64,000 bases of DNA from Cyprinodon diabolis (taxonomy: Eukaryota; Chordata; Actinopteri; Cyprinodontiformes; Cyprinodontidae), in NCBI GenBank assembly GCA_030533445.1, contig CM060072.1:17057267-17121266 (forward strand). The letters run 5' to 3'. This document shows, one piece after another, positions 44,826-55,679 of the stretch. Each line of letters begins with the position of its first letter. Positions within the stretch are counted from its first letter, which is position 1. A program made the translations under genes and the position numbers. Under the pieces are notes generated by a model that worked only from the letters and a program-made list of their open reading frames with translations, was not told the DNA's origin and made no database searches.

Positions 44826-45639
44826 AGGAATAGTACACCCAAAACATGATTAGCCTTCATTTTCTACTCACCCCCATGCTGAACAACACTCAGTACTTTT
44901 TTGATATCTCAAATGCATCTGGAGATCTGGGAGGCTTCTTGCTTTCTGCTGACATTCAAATAATGGAGGTCTATGGCACCCGAGGCAGAAAGGTCCATAA
45001 GAGTCCACAAAAAACGTGTCAATATTCCTCCATACTGCTCGTCCAATGTATTCCAAGTGTCCTGAGTGGGTAGCTTCCATAATTTACCAAACCAGATGAA
45101 AGTGCGCATTCAGCGTCTGCTCTGCCGATAATGCAAGCTTAGAAGAAGAAATGTGCTGTTTACCTGTGCAAAGAAAGAAACAACGAAAGAAAAATGTCTG
45201 AGGACTTCAGTGTTGAGGAAGAGCATGAGTTCTTTGCCGAGCTGAATGCGCACTTTCATCTGGTTTGGTCTGCCGCGGTTTCCGTAGACTCGTGAACTCG
45301 CAGGCGCGCCCTTTTAGGAAATCCTATACACTACTGTTTAGGCTCTAAAAACATTCTAAATGACTTCGTTTCGAGTAAATTATGGACCCTACCCACTCAG
45401 GACACTTAGAATACATTGGACGAGCAGTATGGAGGAATATTGACACGTTTTTTGTGGACTTTTATGGACCTTTCTGCCTCGGGCGCCATGGACCTCCATT
45501 ATTTGAATGTCAGCAGACAGCAAGAAGCCTCCCAGATCTCCAGATGCATTTGAGATATCAATAAAGTACTCCAGAGTGTTGTTCAGCATGGGGGTGAGTA
45601 GAAAATTAAGGCTAATCATGTTTTGAGTGTACTATTCCT
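44826..45639. mobile_element. TTAA-type DNA transposon with long inverted arms, 814 bp
   Basis: AGGAATAGTACACCC at the left is mirrored at the right, and both ends are flanked by TTAA (44822-44825, 45640-45643). This is the target duplication of Kolobok and piggyBac elements, and GGAATAGTACACCC-type ends are common in teleosts. The arms run about 255 bp (44826-45080 against 45382-45639). The pairing resumes in a further 26-bp stem (45087-45112 against 45239-45264), so almost the whole element can fold back on itself. About 117 bp at 45265-45381 is unpaired and looks like an insertion or a loss on the other arm. Opposed frames in the arms are copies of one another, not genes. Confidence 0.88.
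45194..45295 (+). CDS. Short acidic frame in the loop of the TTAA element
   Basis: An ATG at 45194 begins MSEDFSVEEEHEFFAELNAH and ends at TAG 45293-45295 after 33 codons. It lies in the loop of the fold-back element. It could be the leftover start of the parental transposase gene. I cannot identify it. Confidence 0.25.
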   Translation: MSEDFSVEEEHEFFAELNAHFHLVWSAAVSVDS

Positions 45640-45689
45640 TTAATGTGCCCTAACAGCGTGTTTCCATGAGGATATTTGTTGTCACGGGG

Positions 45690-46010
45690 CTCTTAGTTGT
45701 AGTTTTATAAACAGTTTCAGAACATGACCATGGAGTTAATTGCATACATCTACTACTGGACTTTGTTTCTAAGTTTGAAGACGTTTCGCTTCCCATCCAG
45801 GAAGCTTTTTCAATGTTTCTAAGCCAAAACAAGGCTTTGCTTTGGGCCACTCTATAAAGCCTTCAACTCAATGCTATTTCTGACATTTTGAATTGAAAAA
45901 GCTTCCTGGATAAGAAGTGAAATCTTCAAACTTGGAAACAAAGTCCAGTGGATTGCTTTTTAACTTTGATGGAATGACTATGACCTGGATGACTGCGACT
46001 TCACCAGCTT
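45690..46010 (-). repeat. Inverted-arm repeat family, copy 2
   Basis: ACTGGACTTTGTTTCTAAG...GAAGACGTTTCGC...CCAGGAAGC at 45753-45812 is the inverse of 45894-45955, giving about 60-bp arms around an 80-bp spacer. The outer part CCTGGATGACTGCGACTTCACC matches, inverted, the left end of copy 1 at 10510. It may be a foldback or SINE-like family. Confidence 0.6.
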
Positions 46011-46019
46011 ATTCCTAAT

Positions 46020-47130
46020 GGAATATTGCATAATTCTCCAGTTTTGAATGTTAACTTATATTACATGTTTTTTGTTATTACCTTTAATATTGATCATAAA
46101 TGCAAAGAATCAAAATATCCTTAAAAAAATGCTAGATTATAAAAATGTACTATTTTTTTTCACAGGATTCCATAATCATTGCTTTTTTTCCTCAGTCAGT
46201 TGCATCAACCTAATCCTATTCCCTTTGGATTGCTTAAGTCTAACACATAACATTTAATACTAACCTGCACATTTATCATAAAACATTAAGTCCAGACTGT
46301 AAACGGAAGTCAAAATATCACATCTGGCTCAAATAATTACAGTATCAACTGAGGAGGTCCCACACTCAAGCTTGGATTCACTATCCTTCCCTGCTCATTA
46401 AGTTATCGTCCAGTCATTAGACGCAGGCCATTTTGTTTGGGTTGGCTCAGCGATTTGGGCGGTTGTTGAGCAAGATATACCATGAAATTGTTGAATAACC
46501 TCCTTTGAGTTAATTGGAATTTTGTCACAAAGCTGTATCAACATGTTCTGAAACTGTTTAGCCAAAATTGTAAAAGGAGAAATGTTGTGTTTGTGTCCTC
46601 TGAGATGCAGCAGTAGTTCCTATCTGTTACGCCTAAAGCGGGCTATAATTTCAGTAATTCAGCTTTATTAAGTATTGATTACTTGTCTTCAATTTTCTCT
46701 AACTGCTTTAAACTTTTAATGATGCCAGCAGACCCAGTGAGACTGACGACAAAAAAGTGTCCCTAAGTGTTCTCTTTCTCTGTCCGAGGAACCCAATCTT
46801 TTTCTAAAATTGATGAGGCACTTCAGCAGGTACTTTCATAACATCTCTAAGTTTCAGGAAGACTTTTCAGCATTAATTCATTTATCTAACTCTCTCTCTG
46901 GCCTTATGGCTGAAAATATTCATCATTTTTGACCGTGAGAGTGGGATGTTGCTCCTGGCAGAGGGAGAAATGCCAAGGAGTAAAGTTATACCTTTAATTA
47001 ATTAACACCATCAGTGTTACCATGGGAAACCTAGGGGCAGCTTTTATGGGCATCTGATGTACAAACGAAAGGTATGACACCTCTAAACAAGGAAAGTCAT
47101 GGCACGACATGCATATTCAGGTTAATGCAG
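46020..47130. other. Unassigned DNA
   Basis: No gene or repeat recognised. Confidence 0.45.
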
Positions 47131-47133
47131 TTA

Positions 47134-48282
47134 CACTGTAAAAACGACAACTCAAAATTGTTCACCTTACTAAGATTTTTGTATTCACTGACGATAAAAT
47201 TGCCAGTTGGAACTTGAACTGTCTTTTGTGTGCCAGTTGAACTCACTTTCATAAGTTTCTGATGAAAAGTTCATCTTATTCTATAAATTAAGTTGAGTTT
47301 ACTTTGAAGTTGTAGTTGACACCCAGTCCGAGCAAGGTGAACTTATCTGCGCATGCTCATTTCAAATTTGTAATGGCGGCTGCTATAGGGTTTCCATGGA
47401 TTTTCCCAGGAGCTCCCTTCTAAAGTTTGCATCAGCCATCTGGTCACTCTGCTGGCGGTAACTTTCCCTGAGGACTCGTCCAAGAGAAGACTAAGGCACT
47501 GGTTTCCTGTCATCTCTGGCAATATTGCATTATTTGTAAGGTTTTAACAGGAGTTGGAAAGTAAAAAAATATATGCTAAAACCTGATTTGCTTTAAGCAT
47601 AAGATTACTTGTTTACATTGCTTTTTTACATTGTGGAATTGTAAACCTGTTTTTGCCAAAGTGGTTCAAATAAACATGCAAAATTTGACTGGTTTACTGT
47701 CAGGGCTGCTCAGTGTTGCAGTGGGTAGCACTGCTGCCTTGCAGCAAGAAGATTCTGGGTTTGATTCCTGGCTTGGGGTCTTTCTGCAAGGAGTTTGCAT
47801 GTTCTCCCTGGGTACTCTGGCTTCTTCCCACAGTCCAAAAACATGACTGTAAGTTTGATTGGCTTCTCTAAATTGTCCTTAGGTGTGAGTGTGTGCATGA
47901 ATGGTTGTTAGTCCTGTGTGTCTGGTGACCTGTCCAGGGTGTACCCTGCCTCTCGCCCATTGACTGCTGGAGCGACCCCACTTGGGACAAGTGTGTAAGA
48001 AAATGGATGGTCAGTGGATGATTTAATGGGGTGGGGGGGATTTAAAATAACTTTTTACAGATAATCTGAACTTAAAATAATAAGTTTTTACAGACTTGAA
48101 AGTTCCAGTAACTTGAATTAAAAAAACTTAGTTGGCAGAACTTGAAAAACTTAGCCTAGACAACTTAATAAGTGTAGTTCTACAAAACTTAAAAAATTAA
48201 GTTGATGCCTTCAACTCAAAAATTCTGTGCAGTCGGTTGCCTTAAAATTTTGAGTTGAACTAACTTTTTCGTTTTTACAGTG
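47134..48282. mobile_element. CACTG-ended DNA element carrying a SINE
   Basis: The left end CACTGTAAAAACGACAAC is mirrored by CACTGTAAAAACGAAAAAG at the right. The interior next to both ends is rich in AACTCAAAAT, AACTTGAA and AAGTTG motifs, as in subterminal repeats. Flanking TA dinucleotides (47132-47133, 48283-48284) would be the duplication; a 3-bp one does not match. CACTG ends suggest an EnSpm-type MITE, while TA flanks would suit Tc1/mariner, so the class stays open. A SINE at 47703-48012 is nested in it. Confidence 0.65.
47703..48012 (+). mobile_element. tRNA-derived SINE (DANA-like), full length
   Basis: The head GGGCTGCTCAGTG...GTGGGTAGCACTGCTGCC carries an A-box-like region and GGTTTGATTCC (about 47758-47768) a B box, the internal pol III promoter of tRNA-derived SINEs. 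The body holds GTTTGCATGTTCTCCC, CACAGTCCAAAAACATGAC and CTCTAAATTGTCCTTAGG. It ends GAAAATGGATGG. The opposite-strand copy at 4998-5351 has the same order. The 71-codon frame over it is not a gene. Confidence 0.8.
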
Positions 48283-48319
48283 TATTTTATTCCAGGAAAA
48301 TACATATTCAAAGCTAATA

Positions 48320-49076
48320 TACTAATTTTGTCACACTATGACAGGGTTTTACCAAGGTCAACTATCTAAACTAGAAACCAGAACAATCACATGTGGGGTT
48401 CCTCAAGGCTCCATTCTGGGGCCCCTCCTATTCAACATCTACCTGCACTCCTTGGCTCAGATTATAGCAAACAATTTCAGTTACCATATCTATGCTGATG
48501 ACACACAGCTTTACATCACAATGCCACCAGGTGACTATGAACCATTCAGAGCGTTGGCTAGATGCTTAGAACAGTTCAATGTGTGGATGCAACATCATTT
48601 TCTACGACTGAATAGCACAATTGATTACTGCAACAGTGTCTTCACAGGTTTGCCTAAAAAGTCCTTTAGACAGCTGCAGCTAATCCAGAACACTGCTGGC
48701 CATGTTCTCACTAGAACTAAGAAAGTAGACAACATCAGCCCAGTTTTGAAGTCCTTACATTGGCTCCCTGTAGCTCAGAGAATATACTTTCAAATTCTCC
48801 TGTCAGTCTATAAATCACTGAATGTATCAGCACCTCAATACCTAACACATTTATTGTCATTGTATCAACCTCCCAGACCGCTCAGGTCTTCTATTTCAAG
48901 TCAACTCTGTACACCCAGAATTAGAATCATACATGGGGAAGCAGCATTTAGTTCCTATGCTCAACCTACCTGGAACAAACTCCCAGAATACAGTAGAAGT
49001 ACTTAAGGGCTAGGTTCCTCTAAGTCAAAGTTAATAACCCATTTGTTTAGAACTGCCTCTGATTGTTGAGGTTAGA
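48320..49076 (+). pseudogene. L2/CR1-type LINE fragment (RT palm to C-terminus)
   Basis: The 222-codon frame at 48338-49006 contains CGVPQGSILGPLLFNIYLHS and YADDTQLYI, the reverse-transcriptase palm motifs. Then, after HHFLRLNST, it jumps directly to DYCNSVFTGLPKKS, QLIQNTAGHVLTRTKK and SLHWLPVAQRI. An internal stretch of roughly 90-100 residues, present in the L2 at 32573-35332 between the matching points, is deleted in frame. The N-terminal endonuclease and fingers are missing. The 3' region continues to 49076, where a hAT element interrupts it, and resumes at 50375. Confidence 0.75.
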
Positions 49077-49084
49077 CTGCTAAC

Positions 49085-50366
49085 CAGTGTTGGGCACGTT
49101 ACTTTGAAAAAGTAATTAGTTATAGTTACTAGTTACTTCTCCCAAAAAGTAACTGAGTTACTAACTGAGTTACTCCACAATAAAAGTAACTGACGCAAAA
49201 GTATTGCGTTACTTTTGCGTTTCTCGCCCCCATACCCCTCACCACCCAGCCCCCACCTTCTCGCGGTGTGATTCAAAAGTCAGCTGAATAGAGCGGATGA
49301 CAAAGACAAGAACCTGCAGAGAGTTTTGCATTTATTGCAACTCAAAGTAAATGACATCAGGGGGGAACGCCATGTGAAGTTTTTTAACAGGGCATTCAGA
49401 TCTGGTGAAATTAATAACTGGGGATGTCTAATTCTGAAATCCTGTGTGTTTGGGTTGTTATAGATACTGCAACATCTATCTATTCCTCTATCTATCTAGA
49501 TCTATACTCTGTGTGTGACATAAAATATGGATCTCCATCCCTGCCACAAAGGCCATCAAATAATGTTTAAAATAAAAAATACAGTAGGTTGAGAAGGCAG
49601 AGTATCCATCCATCCATCCATCCATCCATCCATCCATCCATCCATCCAGATTTCTCCCTTTCTTCATATAGGCTATCATTTGATCGTTCACGCTCTCCAT
49701 AGTTCTCCTGTGGCGCGAGCACTGGGCGACTGGTGCGCGCCTTTAGCGAGCATGCGCGTTTCCTGTCGCTTGCGCGGTGACTCTTGCCGCCTGCGCTGTG
49801 CGGAGATGCAGAGGAAACCGTATCTGATGGGGAAACGCAGCTCGACGTAACACCGGTATTTCCATCAGGAAAACGCTGTTTTGCTGCTGGATCCTCCTCA
49901 CTCTCCATCTCTCTGTGTGCTGTACGTTAACACCCGCCAGCAGAAACACCCACCTACCCAACTGACAGACGGACTCTCACTATACATCAGCCAATCTCAT
50001 CCTCCCCTCTCTCATGACAAGGCGCGCACCTCTGGATGACCTAAAAATAATCTTTAATATCTCTTAAACAAAAGTAGCACAAACAATATTTTTTCTGCAC
50101 AAATCTGCACTAACGTTGCACTAACCATTCAGTCTATTTGCAGAGTTTTTTGACGTGGGTGGGGTGTCAGCTTCACGCAGCTGCGCACTAGTCCTATCAT
50201 GAAAAAAGGTTCATTGTGCGACCTGAGTAACGCGCAGTAACGGGGTGTCTGCAATGGTAACTGCGTTATAGTTACAGTCAAAATAATTAGTTAGATTACT
50301 CGTTACTAAAAGAAGGTAACGGCGTTAGTAACGCCGTTACTTTTAACGCCGTTAGTCCCATCACTG
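49085..50366. mobile_element. hAT-type element, 1282 bp, in the LINE fragment
   Basis: The ends CAGTGTTGGGCACGTTAC and, inverted, CAGTGATGGGACTAACG lie between perfect 8-bp copies of CTGCTAAC (49077-49084, 50367-50374). The termini are dense in AGTTACTxxTTAC and GCGTTAC motifs. No transposase is readable. The 113-codon minus frame at 49567-49908 is not convincing. A TCCA microsatellite lies inside at 49604-49648. Confidence 0.87.
49604..49648 (+). repeat. (ATCC)n microsatellite
   Basis: About eleven ATCC units, inside the hAT element. Confidence 0.95.
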
Positions 50367-50374
50367 CTGCTAAC

Positions 50375-50560
50375 TGAGGAATTATTAGTTTATGATTGTG
50401 ATCCAATTATTTTATTTATTTTCTTCTCTACCTGCTTTTGTCATGTTTTTTTAAATTTGCTTTATTCTGCCTTTTTGTGGTCAAATTGTTTTATTTGCTT
50501 TACAAAAGTTTTTGCTTGGTTCGCCTGTGAACGGTGTGATATATGTCAACCTAACAACTC
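50375..50560 (+). mobile_element. 3' remainder of the split L2/CR1 fragment
   Basis: After the hAT target duplication the text resumes with TGAGGAATTATTAG and a T-rich stretch ending in a TTTGCTTTACAAAAG...GTGAACGGTGTGATATATG tail. This loosely resembles the closing L2/CR1 region (GTGAATGGTGCTATA). The boundaries are approximate. Confidence 0.4.
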
Positions 50561-50564
50561 GTAA

Positions 50565-51840
50565 AGTATGAAAGTAACAACAATTAAACTTTTACCAACA
50601 TAGACATGTTAGACATCGTTAGAAAGCTTAGATCCTCCACAATTCACCTACCAACTTCATGTTATGGACACAGCGAGCACCAAAGCAAAATTAACACAGA
50701 TATAGCAGCATGGTAAAACATAAATATGAAAAGCGGCTGCGACAACATACCTTTGAAGGCGTCCAGAGCCTATATTATAAATTCAATCTTCAATGGTTTA
50801 CAATCCATTCATCCATAAGGGTCCACAGATAGAAAAGAAATCCAGGATTTTCATTATACATATATTCTGTGATAAGATAATGGCCTCATAATGTCTGTTT
50901 TTGACATAAAAAAATTAGCTTGTCATAGTTAATGCTTAGCATCTTGTTAAGACTTACTTCCTAAAACATTTGCCTGTAATGTTGGGCATGTTTGTTTTCA
51001 TCTTCTTCAGGCCTACAAAACAAAAGTGCCCGCATCTTTTTATGATTCAACTTTTACGACTCAGGGAGAGCCTTCGAAGTATGACAAGCGCTCCTTTCAT
51101 GTCAGCCAATGATGCGCTGAGTCGAGCGATATTATGCCTCATAGAGTCATTGGTTGAGACAACGTTGCCTATTTGGCTTTGTACGCAACCAAATAAGGTT
51201 TCAAACAAGGCTAAACATGGCTAATTTGAATAGTTCAGTCCTGATATATTGCCTGGCATAAACGGCATACAGACAGATTAGTGTCTGGAAAATGCACCCT
51301 GTTAGATAATTAGATGGAAGGTTAGGAAAAAAAAGTTAAAAAAACATTTGCTTCAAAATTGTTTGGTGGCCCTAAAAATGCTTCAGTGAGATTTTGGGTA
51401 AAGATTATTGTGTAAAAGCAATAAGCACAATTTGGAATAATTTGGCATATTTGGAAAGGTTTGGGGGTGCTGGTGACACCAGAAATCCTATACTTCTGCA
51501 ACTGTTATACCTAGAGGTCTTAACTTATCTGCACTTGTTACTGACATGATGCAAATTGTAAAACAATGACACATGCCTATTATCAAGCATGTCTTTTTTA
51601 CTGATATTCAAAAAAGGCCTATTATTTTCAGGAGCAAAAAAAAACTGAACTGATGCACTTATGACTGTGTTTTAGTCATTCTAATATGATTTATATTTTC
51701 ATAAAATAGAAGGTGTTAGCTTTAAAATTATGTATTCCACATGTAATTTGGGTATGAAAAAAAGGGGGGATTTACTTAAAATTATGCAGATGTTAAGAGG
51801 TTAATTCATGTAAAGCATGTTTAAATTGTCCATGTACTGA
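50565..51840. other. Unassigned DNA
   Basis: An 84-codon frame at 50970-51224 has no domain. Nothing else recognised. Confidence 0.45.
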
Positions 51841-53045
51841 ATTGTGCCATAAAAATAAACCTGCCTTGCCCTGCCTGCTGGGGGCATCTAAAAAAGATGC
51901 CCGGATCACCTGAGCTGACTCTGTTCGTTGTGGAGGAGAAGTGGCTCTACTCCAAGCCACTCCAAAAATGACCAAGCTCCTCACCCTATCTCTAAGGGAG
52001 AGCCCAGCTACCCTGCTGAGAAAGCTTACTTCAGCCACCTGTATCCAGGATCTCATTCTTTCGGTCATGATCCAGTGTTGATCCATGGCTATAGGTGAGG
52101 TGAGGGTAGGAACGTGGACTGACTGGTAAACCGAGAGCTTTCTTGAATAGGACCCCAAAATACCTATACTCCCTCACCTGAGGCAAGGAGTCTTCTCCAA
52201 ACTCCAGAGGGCAGAACACTTTTTTCCAGTCGAGAACTTGAAGGAGTTGATTCTCACCCCAGCCACTTTAGACCCAGCTGTGAACTGCCCCAGTGCTGGT
52301 CTTGCAGGCAGTTGCAGGAGGGAGGCAGCAGAACCACATCATCCGCAAAAAGCAGGGATGATATCTGCCGGTTCCGAAAACCAGACCCCCTCGAGTCCTT
52401 TTGTACGCCTAGAAATCCTGTCCATAATTGTTATGAACAGGACCGGAGATAGGTCAGACTAAATGCCAGCAATATGGATGATGCTCCTGCTCTGTATGTA
52501 GAGAGACTGAATGGCCCCTTGTAAAGGGCTCCAACTGTGTACTCCTGAAGCACTAACAACAAGGCACCACGAGGGACCTGGTCAATTCCTTTTCCAGGTC
52601 CACAAAGCACATATGGACTGGTTGGGGAAACTCTCATGAGCCCTCGAGCACTCTGTGGACTGTGTATAGCTGGTCGGCTGTTACACAGCCAGAACAAAAA
52701 CCACACTCGTCTTCCTGAAGCAAAGGTTCCATCAGCAAGACTCTCTGCTCCAGCACTCTGGTTTGGATGGTTTGCCAGAATCCCTTGGAGGCCAACCGTC
52801 TTTCTCCATGTCCTCTCAAAACTCCTCCCAGGCCAGAGTTTTTGCCTCTGAAACCGCACAAACTTAGCCTCACCATATCTGCTTCCTGCCTGCTTCCATG
52901 AGTTGCACAAGCCAACCAGGTCAGTAGGTCTCCTTCAGCTTGACAGAATTCCTTACTGCCAATGTCCACCACCAATTTCAGGGATATCCACCATGACAAT
53001 AGAGGCAAACAACTTGGGCCCATTCAGACTCCATGTCTCAAGCCT
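51840..53045 (-). pseudogene. Rex3-like RTE LINE relic, minus strand
   Basis: Reading the minus strand from 53045, fragments of one LINE protein appear in order: GILANHPNQ next to LLQEDECGFCSGCVTADQLY and VHRVLEGS, then DQVPRGALLLVL, then a DVVLLPPS-like decayed palm at about 52340, then YRYFGVLFKKA, and finally KLSVYQSVHVPTLTSP, MTERMRSWIQVAE and LSRVAGLSLRDRVRSL. The same protein is encoded, better preserved in its middle, at 54471-55679 on the other strand. Frameshifts and deletions are abundant. Confidence 0.75.
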
Positions 53046-53049
53046 CTCC

Positions 53050-54150
53050 AGGAAGTATTTCTTTCTTAAGGCTTAATTATACCTGCACCTTTGGTTGTCG
53101 TGCGGGTCGGTGCATGAGCCCATAGAAGCTCTATATCATTTAACAGTTGACACGGATATAGGTGCAGTACTCGCAAAAACCACAGAGGGGTAGTAATCAA
53201 CATAAGAAGGGGAAAAGAAAAAATAAGGAGAAGGAACAGCTTTTTCACTAACTCATTCCACTGTTATTTCATGACTCCTCTTAGTCTAGATACACCCAAA
53301 AGAAATCAAGTTCCAATACCACTAAAACAAGACTTTCTCAACTCCTCCCTATGGGTTTTTGCTGTATCATCAAATATATGAATTATTAAAACGGTGAGGA
53401 AAGAACAGATGTGGGGTCATGTAGTGCAATTAGAAAAAGTGCAGTGTTACAAAAGGGATAACCACTTTTTTTACTGAGACAGTGTATTAGTGGTTTCATG
53501 TGGAAGATGGATAAGCTTCTATTTAAACCTTGAGGCAACGTTAGGGGTCTTTTGTCCACAGCATGCCACTTTATGTGAGTATAATCAAACTCCCACCTCA
53601 TAATAGTGCTGCATGCTGCGACACCTCCTCTTTTCTAAAATAAACCTGAAAAACAAAGGCTTTATCATTTTATCCCACAAATCCTTTTTTCTAAGTACAC
53701 CTTTAAAGACAGATGAGCTGAAGTGTTTTTTATGTTTGACTCAAATTGATTTAATTTTTGTTCCCCACTGAAGAGGATGGTAGTAGTAATATATTGGGAA
53801 TATTGGTAAATAAATTTTCAGATTCTTTTCAAAGCTTAAAAGGAAAAGCAAATGATTGATCAAATTATATCAATTCTAATGTGAAATGTGAGATCTTTAG
53901 GAAAAAAAGTTGAAAGAACACCAACTGTCCTTAATTACCTGCTGCCCTGACATCCCACATCATTAAGCTTTTAAAATGACTTAAGCTGGTCCACCTGAGC
54001 AAGCAAACAAACAGCTATCATGACATCTTGCAGTTTTCTTTTCGCAGTGGAGTTGGAGTTGAAGACGCAATCATGCACATTAGACTGTACTGTACTCCTT
54101 AACGATGCTTAGGTATTTTGGTGTTTGATGCATATCTATCAGTGACGTGG
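53050..54150. other. Unassigned DNA
   Basis: No gene recognised. The stretch just left of 53100 still belongs to the flank of the RTE relic. Confidence 0.45.
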
Positions 54151-54169
54151 AGTGTGTTATCCTTTTGTC

Positions 54170-54465
54170 ACCAAAGTATGTGATGGGGTAACAGCATCAG
54201 AACAAATGACTTAAAAAAAAGCTCAACAACCAGATAAAGAAGGCTATCTGTGTTCTAGGCACTCCTCTAAAACCTCTTGAGGTGATCTCAAATAGAAAGT
54301 AAGAGGCTTCTCTAGATCCAGTGCAAGATAGACCGCTACAGAAGTTCCTTCCTGCCTACAGTTATCAACACTTATTGCAATTTGTTGATGAGTTTGCCCA
54401 CGAGTTACTCCAACATTTAATTCCCCTCTGGGCCTATTAAAGTGTTTCTAAATCTAATTGAATTA
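54170..54465 (+). pseudogene. 3' scrap of another LINE
   Basis: Around 54200-54360 the translation includes LNNQIKKAICVLGTPLKPLE and later RPLQKFLPA. From memory this is the C-terminal region of a further teleost LINE (conserved IRRAGSVLGTPLEPLE). A CCCTCTGGGCCTATTAAAGTG tail leads to TCTAATTGAATTAC. Family assignment is tentative. Confidence 0.45.
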
Positions 54466-54561
54466 CAAAAATCAGCAGGATTCTGGAGGGTGCATGGGAA
54501 TTTGCCCAACCAGTCTACATGTGTTTTGTGGATCTGGAGAAGGCATTAGACCGTGTTCCTC

Positions 54562-54590
54562 GGGGGGGGGGGGGGGGGGGGGGCGGGGGG
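54562..54590 (+). repeat. G22-C-G6 homopolymer
   Basis: In relatives this place encodes the VPRG(I/V)LWG stretch, which is already G-rich. Here 22 consecutive G, a C and six more G have replaced it, destroying the frame. Tract length is prone to assembly error. Confidence 0.85.
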
Positions 54591-55285
54591 ATTGGGTGCT
54601 TTAAGGGGTACTCATGGAGTATGGAGTACCAGGCCCTTTAATAAGGGCTCTTAGGTCTCAGTATGACCGGTGTCAGAGCAAGGCACCGGCAGTAATTCGG
54701 ACTCGTTTCCAGTTAGGGTTGGACTCCGCCAAAGTTGCCCTTTGTCACAGATTCTGTTCATAACTTTTATGGGCAGAATTTCTAGGCACAGCCAAGATAT
54801 TGAGGGGATCTGTTTTGGTAGCCTTAGGATTGCATCTCTGTTATTTGCAGATGATATGGTTCTGTTGGCTTCATCAGGACGTGATCTACAGCTCTTGATG
54901 GAGCGGTTCTCAGTCAAGTGTGAGGCGGCCGGGATGAGGATCAGTGCCTCCAAATCTGGGACCATGGTCTCGGGCCAGAAAAGCGTAGAGTGCCTTCTCC
55001 GGATTGGGGAGAATGTACTGCCATTAGTGGAGGAGTTTAAGTATCTTGGGGTTTTGTTCACGAATGAGGGGAGGCGTCTGCTGTAAAACGTGCACTGTAC
55101 CGGTCTGTTGGGGTGAAGAGAGAGCTGAACTAAAAAGCAAATATCTCGATTTACCATTCGATCTACGTTCCTACCCTCATCTATGGTCATGAGCTTTGAG
55201 TCATGATGGAAAGAACAAGATCCCGGATACAAGCGGCTGAAATTAGGTTTCTCCGTACTGTGTCTGGGCTCACCCTTAGAGATAG

Positions 55286-55455
55286 AACTAGAACTGTAAA
55301 TATACAGTCATTTGTTTATATTACTATTTTTTGAAATGTTTTTTCACAGTTTTTCAAGGCTGCACTTTAAAAAAGGAAATTGTCTAGAGCTGTTTTAAAC
55401 GAAATTTCTTTTTGTATACACTCTTGTATACAAAATGACAAAATAAATCTGTATA
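55286..55455 (+). mobile_element. 170-bp insertion in the Rex3-like relic
   Basis: The LINE reads CTTAGAGATAG, is interrupted, then resumes AGATAGGGTGAGGAGCTC. AGATAG (55280-55285 and 55456-55461) is therefore a target duplication. The insert is AT-rich, contains TGTATACACTCTTGTATACA and ends with AATAAATCTGTATA, like a short retroposed 3' end. Family unknown. Confidence 0.6.
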
Positions 55456-55612
55456 AGATAGGGTGAGGAGCTCAGTCATCCGGGGACGACTCAGAGTAGA
55501 GCCGCTGAACCTCCACATCGAGAGGAGCCAGTTGAGGTGGCTCCCTGGTGAGGTGTTCCAGGCACGTCCCACTGGGCCTCCCTACTGAACCTGTGACCCG
55601 ACCCCGGATAAA

Positions 55613-55679
55613 ATGAAGATGGATGGATGGATGGATGGATGGATGGATGGATGGATGGATGGATGGATGGATGGATGGA
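55613..55679 (+). repeat. (GATG)n tail of the Rex3-like LINE
   Basis: About 16 GATG units directly follow the LINE 3' region. Such tails are typical of Rex3 and are shared by the local tRNA-SINE. Confidence 0.92.

Larger units (their letters stand above)
54471..55679 (+). pseudogene. Rex3-like RTE LINE, truncated and interrupted
   Basis: The RT region is readable: VYMCFVDLEKALDRVPRG at the start, then (54670-55086) SEQGTGSNSDSFPVRVGLRQ, CPLSQILFITFMGRISR, SLLFADDMVLLASSGRDL with the catalytic FADD at about 54844, and EEFKYLGVLFTNEGR. The 3' end (55462-55600) covers the RSQLRWLP(G)EVFQ part and closes in a GATG tail to 55679. The text around 54730-54760 corresponds to the CAGGGCTGCCCTTTRTCACC site that I remember as a Rex3 primer, hence the name. 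A 22-G run at 54562 and a 170-bp insertion at 55286 disrupt it. Confidence 0.8.

Noticed and set aside
49567..49908. 113-codon minus-strand frame
   Set aside because: It includes an MDGW repeat from a tetranucleotide microsatellite and lies inside a hAT MITE.
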